Assembly: GCA_963812885.1 (NCBI GenBank)
Contig: CAWEWZ010000011.1
Span: forward strand, 310,001 to 374,000
From: Bog-756 sp963812885
GTDB lineage: Bacteria > Actinomycetota > Acidimicrobiia > Acidimicrobiales > RAAP-2
Direction of reading: 5' to 3'
DNA length: 64,000 bases
Under the pieces are notes generated by a model. It was not told where the DNA came from. It ran no database searches and was given only the letters and a program-made list of their open reading frames with translations. Shown here one piece after another: positions 1-8,299 of the stretch. Position numbers and translations under genes: made by a program. The stretch's first letter is position 1. Each line of letters opens with the position of its first letter.

Positions 1-854
1 TCGTCGCCGAACATGACCGCACCGGATCGGTCCTCCTCGGTGGCCTTGCGGTAGGCGTCCAGGATGTCCCATGCCTTGTCGAACTGTTCCTGGGTCGGTG
101 AGTAGACCTCGTTGAGCACACCGACCTGATCGGGGGTCAGGGCCCACTTGCCGTCGTAGCCGAGGACCCGGGTGCGCTGCGAGAACTCGCGGAGGGCGTC
201 GAGCTCGCGCACTTTGAGGAACGGGCCGTCGATGACCTGGAGGCCGTTGGCCCGTCCGGCCATGAGAATCTTCGAGAACACGTAGTTGAAGTGGTCGCCG
301 GGATACTCGGGGATGGCTACCCCACCGGTGAGAACGGGCATCTCCATCGACGCCGCGAAGTCGGCCGGACCGAAGATGATGGTCTCGAGTCGGGGTGAGG
401 CGGCGCAGATCTCCTCGACGTTGATCAGACCCCGGGTGGTCTCGATCTGGGCCTCGATGCCGATGTGGCCCACCGGCAGGCCGCATTTCTTCTCCACCTG
501 GGTGAGGAGCAGGTCGAGCGCCACCACCTCGGCGGCCGACTGCACCTTGGGCAGCATGAGCTCATCGAGCCGTTCGCCGGCGTTGGAGACCACGTCGATG
601 ACGTCGCCGTAGGTCCACTCGGTGTCCCAGGCGTTGACCCGCACGCAGAGCACCCGGTCGTCCCAGGGGAGGTTCTTGATGGCGTCGGCCACCTTGGCCC
701 GGGCCGCCTCCTTCTCCGACGGGGCCACCGAGTCCTCCAGGTCGAGGAAGCTCATGTCGGCAGGCACGGTCGGGGCCTTGGCCAGAAATCGCTCGTTCGA
801 ACCGGGCGAGGACATGCACGAGCGGCGGGGAAGGTTTCGGGAACGTTCGGACAT
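1..854 (-). CDS. HpcH/HpaI-family CoA-ester lyase (CitE/malyl-CoA lyase-like), partial
   Basis: The gene reads from an ATG at 854 leftward and runs off the window edge; 284 residues are visible and the C-terminus is missing. The sequence fits the HpcH/HpaI aldolase / citrate lyase beta superfamily, which makes or cleaves C-C bonds in CoA thioesters such as malyl-CoA or citramalyl-CoA in the cytoplasm. Seen directly: the N-terminal SPGSNERFL segment, the acidic FLDLEDSVAPSEK segment at about residues 36-48 expected to bind substrate and metal, and the GIEAQIETTRG segment near residue 128 containing the usual Mg-binding Glu. The substrate cannot be assigned from sequence; malyl-, citramalyl- and beta-methylmalyl-CoA are all possible. 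The next gene on the same strand ends 131 bases upstream, so it may or may not be co-transcribed. Confidence 0.85.
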   Translation of the reverse strand, partial: MSERSRNLPRRSCMSSPGSNERFLAKAPTVPADMSFLDLEDSVAPSEKEAARAKVADAIKNLPWDDRVLCVRVNAWDTEWTYGDVIDVVSNAGERLDELMLPKVQSAAEVVALDLLLTQVEKKCGLPVGHIGIEAQIETTRGLINVEEICAASPRLETIIFGPADFAASMEMPVLTGGVAIPEYPGDHFNYVFSKILMAGRANGLQVIDGPFLKVRELDALREFSQRTRVLGYDGKWALTPDQVGVLNEVYSPTQEQFDKAWDILDAYRKATEEDRSGAVMFGD

Positions 855-985
855 GCCCCGATGGTACGGCGATATCCGGGCGAGCCCCAAATGACAACCG
901 GTGCGCGGCACCGGTGGTCCACCGGGTTCAGCCGTCGAAGGTGCCGACCGGCGGCAGGTGTAGTCGACGTCGGCCGCCGGCCCGG

Positions 986-2020
986 TCATCCGGCGACGTG
1001 CACGACCGTGCGTCCCCGCGACCGGCGGGCCTCGTGGTCGTCGAGCGCGGCGCCTGCCTCCTCCATGGTGACCCGCCGACCGACGTAGGGCTCGAGCTTG
1101 CCCTCCGCCACCAGCCGCAGGAGGTCGGCGTGGATCTCGTCGGCCTCCTTCCGCCCGAACGGGTTGAACCCGAACCTGCGCATGCCTGGGTCGACATCGT
1201 CGACCCAGGCCAGCATCACCCCGACGATGTCGATGTTGCCGATGCACGCCATCCGCAGCGGCCGCCCGCTCATCCCGTTCTCGTCGTCATCGGCGAAGCC
1301 CACGGCCAGATACCGACCGCCGCGCGCCGTGCACCGCCACGAACGTTCGACGAACTCTCCACCGGCCAGGTCGTAGATCACGTCGGCGCCGCGGTCGCCC
1401 GTGTCGGCCAGCACCGCCTCGACGAAATCGTCGGCGGTGTGGTCGATGACGACGTCGGCACCCAGTGACGCACACAGGGCACCCTTGTCAGGGCCGCCGG
1501 CCACGGCGATGACCCGGGCCCCGACGGCCTTGCCCAGCTGGATCCCGGCCGTGCCCAGACCGCTGGCCGCGGCGTGCACCACCAGGGTCTCACCGGCGGT
1601 CAGCCGCCCCCGGCGGAACAGGGCCAGGTGCGAGGTCTGGAAGGTCAGCAGGAAGGCCGCCGCCTGGACGTCGTCGAGCCGGTCGGGGGCTTCGAAGACG
1701 GAGACGGCGGGAGCGATGGCGTACTCGGCGATCCCGCCCAGGGCCGTCTTGGTGATGGCCACCACCCGTCGCCCCATCCAGGCCTCGGCTCCCTCGCCCA
1801 CGGCGTCGACGACCCCGCAGACATCCATCCCCAGGGTGAACGGCGGGGGGGTGGGCACCGAGACCAGGTTTCCGCGGCACCGGTCGATGTCGTTGAAGTT
1901 GAGCGATGCCGCCCCGACCCGCACCCGCACCTCTCCGGCCTCGGGCTCGGGCCGGGCCACGCGGCGTACGGCCAGGACCTCCCCCGGGCGGCCGTGCGCA
2001 GTCACCTGCAGGGCCTTCAT
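986..2020 (-). CDS. Zinc-independent MDR-family quinone oxidoreductase / alcohol dehydrogenase
   Basis: A 344-residue medium-chain dehydrogenase/reductase. The N-terminal GroES-like domain (roughly 1-125) starts MKALQVTAHG and contains SLNFNDIDRCRG and TLGMDVCGVV. The Rossmann domain follows, with the nucleotide-binding stretch ASGLGTAGIQLGKA near residue 155 and LGADVVIDH near 190. The Cys/His ligands of zinc alcohol dehydrogenases are absent, which points to the NADPH:quinone oxidoreductase side of the family. The ATG at 2020 was chosen over a GTG at 2029 because AAGG sits eight bases before it. The substrate is unknown. The HpcH/HpaI lyase gene follows downstream on the same strand. Confidence 0.85.
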   Translation of the reverse strand: MKALQVTAHGRPGEVLAVRRVARPEPEAGEVRVRVGAASLNFNDIDRCRGNLVSVPTPPPFTLGMDVCGVVDAVGEGAEAWMGRRVVAITKTALGGIAEYAIAPAVSVFEAPDRLDDVQAAAFLLTFQTSHLALFRRGRLTAGETLVVHAAASGLGTAGIQLGKAVGARVIAVAGGPDKGALCASLGADVVIDHTADDFVEAVLADTGDRGADVIYDLAGGEFVERSWRCTARGGRYLAVGFADDDENGMSGRPLRMACIGNIDIVGVMLAWVDDVDPGMRRFGFNPFGRKEADEIHADLLRLVAEGKLEPYVGRRVTMEEAGAALDDHEARRSRGRTVVHVAG

Positions 2021-2149
2021 GTCGGTCACCTTCTCTCCCCTCCGAGGCGGTCGGTCCCCGTTGTCCGGCCCCCCCGGTCGTGGGACGGCATCACCCTAGT
2101 GCGGCGGTCCGCCGGCCCGGCCCCCCGCCGGCGCCTCCCGCCGGCGCCG

Positions 2150-3406
2150 TCAGGGACCGCGGTGGGCGGCGGTGTCGGCCCGGATCTGGTCGGCCAACCC
2201 GTCCGGGGTCAGCTGTTCGGAGAGGAGGCGGTCGAAGCGGGCAGGATCGCCGTCCACGAAGGCCCGGCACAGCGGGAGTCCCTCGACGTAGCAGGTGAGG
2301 TAGGCCCGCCACGTGGGGTGGGTCAGGAACTCGACCGCCTTTCCGGCCCGCTCCCGCGACAGCAGTCCCCAGCGGGCCACCTCGTCGGTCACCACGTCGG
2401 CATCGGCCCCGTCCTCGTGGAGGCGGAAGGCCGCGTTCTGGCGGACGGCACCGAGCGCCTCTCCTGCTTCGGAAACCGCCGCCACCACCTCGGCGTCGTA
2501 GCGGATCCCGAGCGGCCGGAGGTGAGCGGCGATCTCTTCCTCCGGTCGCCGGCCCATCACCACCTCGAGACCGAGATCGGCCAGTCCTTCGGCCAGGAGG
2601 CACTGCGGGGTCCCGACCAGGAAGATGGACTCCTCCCACCACTGCCGGCGCCGGACCAACCCCACCTCCTTGCGGGTGTGCTCGGTGTGGTGACCCGGGT
2701 ACGACTCGTGCGCCACCAGGTGGGCGAGCCCGGTCGACAGCACCGGGAGATCGGTGTTGACGGCCACCCGGCTGCGCAGGTCGCCGAGGTAGTAGTTGAA
2801 TCCGGACCACGGTTGGCCGGAGACCAGGTCGAAATCGACGTGTTCCCCCTCGGGCAGCCCGAACAGCACCCGGGTCCGCTCACGGAGATCCTCGGCCAGC
2901 GAATCGATGGCCGCCGGCAGCCGGTCGACGGGAACCGCGTGCGACTCCCGCCAGGTGACCAGTCGCTCGGCCAGCGGGCCGGAACCGGGCAGCACCTCGT
3001 CGAGGCGGCGGTGCGCGGCCTCGAGGACGGCCTCGTCGATTCTCGAGGGCCGGACCCCGTAACAGGCCTCGACCTCGTCGGCGTAGCCGATCGGTTCCCC
3101 GGCCAGGCGCCGCGCCGTGGTCAGAAGCCCCCGGACCTGGGCCCTGAGCCAGTGCCGGCGGGCGGCACCCGAGCCGTCCCCTCCGACGGCACCCACCGCA
3201 CTCGGTTCGAGGGGCTCGCCGGCGTCGATGGCCGCCAGCAGGTCCCGCGCCTCGCCCACCAGACCGGCCGGCGGCCGGCGAGGCTCGGCATCGGCGGCGG
3301 CGGCCAGATCGGGCGGGCCGTAGTAGGCGTCGACCAGGCCGTCGATGTGGCGCCCCAGTCGGAGGCCGAGCGTCAGGTACCGTTCGACCAGCGCCGGCTC
3401 GGTCAC
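2150..3406 (-). CDS. DUF885-family protein (metallopeptidase-like)
   Basis: A 418-residue protein of the DUF885 family, which is distantly related to zinc carboxypeptidases but has no firmly established reaction. The visible signature is HESYPGHHTEHTRKE at about residue 220, a His-rich motif of the HExxH kind with extra His residues. A conserved EGLADLGLE follows, with a downstream Glu that could complete a metal site. The start is taken as GTG at 3406; another in-frame GTG lies two codons upstream. No signal peptide is visible, so a cytoplasmic location is inferred. It follows the dienelactone hydrolase gene by 25 bases on the same strand, suggesting co-transcription. Confidence 0.75.
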   Translation of the reverse strand: MTEPALVERYLTLGLRLGRHIDGLVDAYYGPPDLAAAADAEPRRPPAGLVGEARDLLAAIDAGEPLEPSAVGAVGGDGSGAARRHWLRAQVRGLLTTARRLAGEPIGYADEVEACYGVRPSRIDEAVLEAAHRRLDEVLPGSGPLAERLVTWRESHAVPVDRLPAAIDSLAEDLRERTRVLFGLPEGEHVDFDLVSGQPWSGFNYYLGDLRSRVAVNTDLPVLSTGLAHLVAHESYPGHHTEHTRKEVGLVRRRQWWEESIFLVGTPQCLLAEGLADLGLEVVMGRRPEEEIAAHLRPLGIRYDAEVVAAVSEAGEALGAVRQNAAFRLHEDGADADVVTDEVARWGLLSRERAGKAVEFLTHPTWRAYLTCYVEGLPLCRAFVDGDPARFDRLLSEQLTPDGLADQIRADTAAHRGP

Positions 3407-3431
3407 CCCCACGGACCCGGGCTCGTCGGAG

Positions 3432-4125
3432 TCAACCCAACGTCTGTCGGAAGAAGGCGACCGTTCGGTCCCACAGCAATTCGGCGGACGCCTGGTGGTA
3501 CACCTCGGGGCGGTCCTCGTTGAAGAAGGCGTGGTCGGCTCCCGGGTAGAAGTGGAACTCGACACTCTTGCCCAGGCCGGCCAGTTCGGCCTGCAGCTCA
3601 CGGGCCGCCTCGGGTGTGAAGAAATCGTCCTCTTCGGCGGCATGGCCGAGGACGGCCGCATCCAACTTCGAGAAGTCGGGGCGGGCGTCGGGCCACGGGA
3701 TGAGGCCGTAGGCGGGCACAACCGCCTTGACCGCGTCGGCGCGCTGGGTGGCCAGGACCAGTGCCAGTCCCCCGCCCATGCAGAAGCCGACCACACCCAC
3801 CTGCGACCGGCCGGTCCGGTGGATGAGCTCGTCCACCGCTCCGCTGAGGTCCTTGGCCGCCGTCTCCATCTTGAGCGCCATCATCTGCTTGCCCGCTTCA
3901 TCGGGCTCGGTCAACGGGACGGTGGTGCCGTGGTAGAGGTCAGGAGCCAGCGCGGTGAACCCGGCGTCGGCGAACCGGTCGCAGGTGTGCTTGATCTGGT
4001 CGACCAGGCCCCACCACTCCTGCAGCACCACGATTCCGGCCGTACCTTCCGGCCCCGTCGGAGGGAACGGCGAGATAGCCGCTGCCGGTACCGCCGTTGC
4101 TCGGGAATTCGACGATCTCACCCAT
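3432..4125 (-). CDS. Dienelactone hydrolase family protein (frameshifted)
   Basis: An alpha/beta hydrolase of the dienelactone hydrolase family, about 230 residues once repaired. The N-terminus MGEIVEFPSNGGTGSGYLAV lies in one frame and the rest (GIVVLQEWWGLVDQIKHTC onward) in another. The break falls in a four-base C run at about 4053-4056; removing one base joins PSDG directly to PEGTAGIVV, as in intact relatives. The nucleophile is Cys in GFCMGGG near residue 118, and the catalytic Asp and His lie in GHAAEEDDFF and YPGADHAFF. Members cleave cyclic esters or related lactones in the cytoplasm; the true substrate is unknown. The span leaves one extra base over a multiple of three, as expected for a single insertion. 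Confidence 0.8.
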
Positions 4126-4292
4126 GGTGGACGACGATACCCCGGGCCCATACCCCCGCACACCGGTCCGGGCCGGAGACGGGTTTTGGTCCCCGCCCGG
4201 GGGCCCTCGGATGGGAAAGTCCCTGTTCACAAGGGAAAATGTCCGGGGGGTCCTTGTGGCTAGGGGTCGATTGGACTAGACAGGAGGGCGAT

Positions 4293-5508
4293 ATGACTCA
4301 CGCCGAGCAGTACTCGACGTCAGAGCCAAGTGCGCCTCCCCCTGCCCGACGAAAGACCCGAAGACGGATCATTTCGACGGTTGCACTTGCCACCGGATTG
4401 GGCCTCGCCTCCACGGTGATTGCGTCGTCGCGCCCCGCTTCGGCCGATCAGATCGCCGACGCCAAGGCCCAGGCTGCGGCGATCACGGCCAAGATCCAGG
4501 CGACCCAGGCCCAGATCGCAGTCATTGACCGGCCAGGTGACGGCGGCCGACTACCGGCTCAACCAGCTGAACAGCCAGATCGTGGCCAGCCAGAAGCAGA
4601 TCACCAAGGACCAGTCCAGGGTGAACAAGGACGAGGGTCATCTCCGCACCCAGGCCATCGCCGACTACACGGACAGCGGAACGACCAACCAGGTCACCCA
4701 GATGTTCTCGTCGAACGTGAACACGAGCGGCATCCGCTCGGAGTACTCGTCGATCGCCACCGGCAACGTGACCACCACGGTCGACAACCTGCACACCGCC
4801 CAAGCCCACCTGCAGGCGACCGAGAACGCCCTGCGGCAGCAGCAGACCCAGGCCACCGACACCCGCAACAGCCTGCAGGCGTCGGAGAACCAGGCCTCGA
4901 ACCTCGAAGCTCAGGACCAGTCCACGCTGGACAGCGTCAACAGCCACATTCAGCAGTTGGTCCAGCAGCAGCAGGCTGAGCAGGCGGCGGCGGCCAAGGC
5001 GGCGGCCACGGCCGCCTTCAACGCCCGGGTGGCCGCCGCCCAGGCGGCGCAGGCCGCGGCCCAGGTCGCCCAGGTGGCCAGTCCGTCCGGCTCCACCGGC
5101 GGGTCGGTCGGCGTGCCGGTGCCGGTACCCGCGGCCCGGCGCCGCCACTGGCCGCCGGTGCCGCCGGGGCGGTCCAGGCCGCGGAGAGCCAGATCGGCGT
5201 CCCCTACGTGTGGGGTGGGAACACTCCGGCCGGCTTCGACTGCTCGGGTCTCGTCCAGTGGTCGTACGCCCAGGTGGGGATCAGCCTCCCCCACTTCTCC
5301 GGCGCCCAGTTCGACGACACCACCCACATACCGCTGGCCGACATCGAACCCGGTGACCTTCTCTTCTACGGTCCCGGAGGCGACGAGCACGTGGCCATGT
5401 ACGTCGGGCGGAGGTTCGATGATCGAAGCGCCTTACACCGGTGCGTCGGTCTGGATCACCGGGGTTCGCACCGGCTCCGACTTCGCCGGTGTCGGCCGGG
5501 TCACCTGA
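4293..5508 (+). CDS. Secreted NlpC/P60 peptidoglycan hydrolase with N-terminal coiled coil (frameshifted)
   Basis: A RipA/RpfB-neighbourhood type cell-wall endopeptidase, about 400 residues after repair. The ATG at 4293 follows a strong AGGAGG at 4282-4287. The N-terminus is basic (KTRRR), then hydrophobic, ending ...ASSRPASADQI, a likely Sec signal peptide. Residues about 55-250 form a long Gln/Ala-rich coiled coil, followed by a short Gly/Pro linker and a C-terminal NlpC/P60 domain. The domain shows GFDCSGLVQWSYAQVG with catalytic Cys and GDEHVAMYVG with catalytic His. Members cut D-gamma-glutamyl-diaminopimelate bonds in peptidoglycan outside the cell. The reading frame changes near 4523, 5130 and 5425; these could be assembly errors. 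The gene stands alone between convergent neighbours. Confidence 0.85.
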
Positions 5509-5566
5509 TCCCTCCCGAACTGACCGGATCCCGACCCCACCCCTCGTCACCCCACCGACCGATGGG

Positions 5567-6364
5567 TCAGGCCTGGTCGTGGGCGGCAAAACCGGAGGGG
5601 GGCATCTGACCTACCGCTCCTCCGGCCCGGGGCCCGGGCGGGCGGGGGAAGCGGAAGGGGATGGCCTCCCGGCCGGCTTGGATGACCATCGCCTGACCGG
5701 TCTCCTCCCCCGACAGACAGGCGAACACCGCGTCTGACACCGACGACGCGTCGATCAGCGGGAATCCGCTCCCCTCCAGCAGGTCGCGCATGTCGTCGAT
5801 GAGCGGTGTGTCCACGATGCTCGGACAGACCGCGTTGATGGTGATCTGCCGTTCGGCCAGCTGGGGCACGAGCGATCGCACGAGACCGACGACGGCGTGC
5901 TTGGTCAGGCAGTAGATGGGGTCGGGTGAGAAGCCGATGAGCCCGGCCAGGGAGGCCGTGGCCACGATGGCGCCACCGCCCCGGGCCGAGAGCGCAGGAA
6001 CCAGGGCCCGGACACCGAAGACCACGCCGTCGACGTTGACCCCGACGGCTCGGCGGTAGATGTCGTCGGTGACCTTGGTGATGTCGGCCTCACCGGTGGT
6101 CACCCCGGCGTTGAGGTGGGCGAGGTCGACGCCACCGAAGCGGGCGGTCACCGCGTCCACGATGCCCGGCCACACCTCCGGCCGACCGACGTCGGCCTGG
6201 AGCCCGAGGCCACCGAGCTCGCCGGCCACCTTCTCGGCCGACCGGCCGTCGAGATCGACCACGGCCACCGAGACCCCGGCTCCGGCCAGGCGGGTGGCGC
6301 TGGCCAGTCCGATCCCCGACCCCCCGCCGGTCACGATCGCCACCTTGCCCGCAAGCGTTCCCAT
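5567..6364 (-). CDS. SDR-family oxidoreductase
   Basis: A classical short-chain dehydrogenase/reductase of 265 residues, starting at an ATG (MGTLAGKVAIVTGGG). It shows the TGGGSGIG cofactor loop at about 12-19, VDLDGR in the second strand consistent with NAD(H) preference, the NAG motif as LNAGV near 87, and the active-site YxxxK as YCLTKHA near 154. The C-terminal tail PRPPGPRAGG onward looks like a low-complexity extension. No substrate can be assigned. It converges on the NlpC/P60 gene and is divergent from the Lgt-like gene, sharing the 6365-6536 intergenic region with it. Confidence 0.85.
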   Translation of the reverse strand: MGTLAGKVAIVTGGGSGIGLASATRLAGAGVSVAVVDLDGRSAEKVAGELGGLGLQADVGRPEVWPGIVDAVTARFGGVDLAHLNAGVTTGEADITKVTDDIYRRAVGVNVDGVVFGVRALVPALSARGGGAIVATASLAGLIGFSPDPIYCLTKHAVVGLVRSLVPQLAERQITINAVCPSIVDTPLIDDMRDLLEGSGFPLIDASSVSDAVFACLSGEETGQAMVIQAGREAIPFRFPRPPGPRAGGAVGQMPPSGFAAHDQA

Positions 6365-6536
6365 AGGTCCCCCAGACTCCGTCGTGCGCCGCCGCCCGGC
6401 GCGACGCTCTTCATTCCTCTGCCCGCGTGTCACCCTATCGGGCGCCTGAGGCATACTGGGTGGAGCTGATTTCCGCCGCGGACCAGCTCCTCGACCACCC
6501 CCAAGAGACCTGCCGCCCCATGAGACTCGCCTCCAC

Positions 6537-7500
6537 ATGAGACCGATTCCCGTCGCGTTCCACATCTGGTTCCTCGAGATCCACACCTACGGCATCGGCC
6601 TGGCCCTGACCTTCTGGTTCGGCCTGCGGTACACCGAACGCAGGCTCAGGAACGCCGGCTATCCCTGGCAGTGGGTGACCGGCATGTTCGTGTGGGTGAT
6701 CGTGGCGGCCATCGTCGGCGCCCGCACCCTGCACGTCCTGTCCAACCTCTCGTACTACTCCCACCACCCACCCCAGGTCTTCGCCATCTGGCAGGGGGGG
6801 CTGTCGTCGTTCGGTGGCCTGTTGTTCGCCGTCCCCGTGGCCCTGGTCTCGACCCGCCGGCGCTGCCCACAGCTCCCACTCATGCGCTTCGCCGACCTGA
6901 TGGCACCGGTGCTCATGGCGTGCTGGGGCATCGGTCGGCTACTCGGCCCCCAGCTGATGGTGGCCGGAGGCGGACATCGGACCGAGCAGTGGTTCGGGAT
7001 GTACTACGCGGGTCAGGTCGGCCGGCGGCTGCCGGTGCCCATCTTCCAGGCCATCGAGGACCTCACCATCTTCGGGATCCTGCTGCTCGTGGAGCGTTGG
7101 CTGCGGACGACCGCTCCTGCACCCGTCGTGCCCGACGGTGGGGTCGGACCGGGACCCCGCACCCTCCCCCCGTCGGGCATCGTCATCGGCGTGGGCATGG
7201 TCCTCTGGGGCATCGAGCGGTTCCTCGACGAGCACCTGTGGCTCGGCGAGGACGGACACCTCGGGTCCTTGCTGGTCCAAGGGGCGGGCATCGCGTTGGC
7301 GGTGGCCGGCACGGCCCTGCTGATCTCGCGTATCGGGCCACTGCGACGGTGGCGCGCGCGGCGAGGGCGGCGATCCGGCACCGGAGCCCGAGGCCGAGCC
7401 CGAGCCCTCCGAACTGGTGCCTGCGTCCGTCCCCGACGCCGAGCTCGTGCCCGGGGCGGAGCGGGGCGAAGTCGGGCTGGCGGCTACGGATGGCGACTGA
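6537..7500 (+). CDS. Divergent prolipoprotein diacylglyceryl transferase-like membrane protein (3' frameshift)
   Basis: A polytopic membrane protein of about 320 residues resembling Lgt, which transfers diacylglycerol to the lipobox Cys of prolipoproteins at the membrane. Supporting features are the start IPVAFHIWFLEIHTYGIGLA, the IWQGGLSSFGGLL segment (residues about 84-96, matching the family's GG-S/H-GG motif), and a GIGRLLGPQL stretch where Lgt normally has GRxGNFxNxE. That last motif is degraded here: the Asn-Phe-x-Asn-x-Glu part is absent. It may therefore be a paralogue with altered function. Near 7365 the frame shifts; the corrected C-terminus is an acidic Pro/Glu tail ending LAATDGD. 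It overlaps the end of the convergent MauF-like gene by a few bases. Confidence 0.65.
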
Positions 7501-8286
7501 GCGCTGAGGTAGGCGGGGGAAGCGGTCCGGCGCGGCTGCCTGGCCGTGACCACAAGAGTGACGGCGGCGACAGCCACCGCGGCGCCGGCCACGGCCAGGT
7601 CCGCCGGAGCACCCACCGCAACGGCGACGACCACCGTGGTGCCCAGCTCGACGGCGACGACGGCCCGGCCCACGACCGGTCCCACATCGGCGAATCGACG
7701 GTGGAAGTGGCGCAGATCGGAGGGGCCGGCCAGGTCGCGGGTCATCAGCACGGCCAGGCCGCGCACCAGACCGAAACCGATGCCGATGGCGAGGGCGGCC
7801 GTCGGAGCGGCGGTGAGCGCACCGAGGACGACCATCAGGTAGACGGCGGCGGTGGTGATGTAGGTGGACAGCCCGTTTCCGATCTGCCAGCCGAAGCCGG
7901 ACCCGTAGACCCAGGCCCGGTACTGGTCGAGCCACCGCTCGTTGACCTGCCGGCGGTGAATGGGAAGTCGCACCCCACCGACGCCGGCGTCTGATGCCGC
8001 GGCCAGCAGGGCGGCGCCGAAGGCGATCGATCCGAGCACGGTGGGCGGGAGATGAAGGGAGCGCACCCCGACGAGCCATCACGGCCATCACTGCTCCCAA
8101 GGTGGCGCCCCCGACGACGGCACCGAAGACGAACCATGCGGCCGTCGACCGGTAGGAATGGCCCTTGGCCCGTTCGCCGATGGGCGTGATGGTGGACAGC
8201 ATCGAGAGTCCGCACGGCGACCAGGTCGAGCGCACGGCGGCGGCCAGCGCCACGATCGATGCGGTGAGTGTGATGCAGACGGTCAC
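7484..8286 (-). CDS. MauF/CcdA-like polytopic membrane protein (frameshifted)
   Basis: A membrane protein of about 266 residues that closes the MauD/MauE/MauA-like operon. The GTG start at 8286 follows AAAGGA and lies 13 bases after the MauA-like stop. The N-terminus has VCITLTASIVALAAAV followed by RSTWSPCGLSMLSTITP. The SPC-x-Leu...Pro pattern resembles the thiol-active membrane segment of CcdA/DsbD and MauF, which pass reducing equivalents across the membrane. Further membrane segments include AAWFVFGAVVGGATLG, AAVYLMVVLGALTA and VELGTTVVVAVAVG. The frame changes near 8060 and again near 7520 in a G run; with both repaired the stop is at 7484, just inside the convergent Lgt-like gene. The role in disulfide handling for the MauA-like protein is inference from motif and operon. 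Confidence 0.55.
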
Positions 8287-8299
8287 GAGGATCCTTTCG

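Noticed and set aside
4164..4292. Possible c-di-AMP (ydaO-type) riboswitch before the NlpC/P60 gene
   Set aside because: The location would fit, but none of the conserved core motifs can be aligned; only a G-rich leader is seen.
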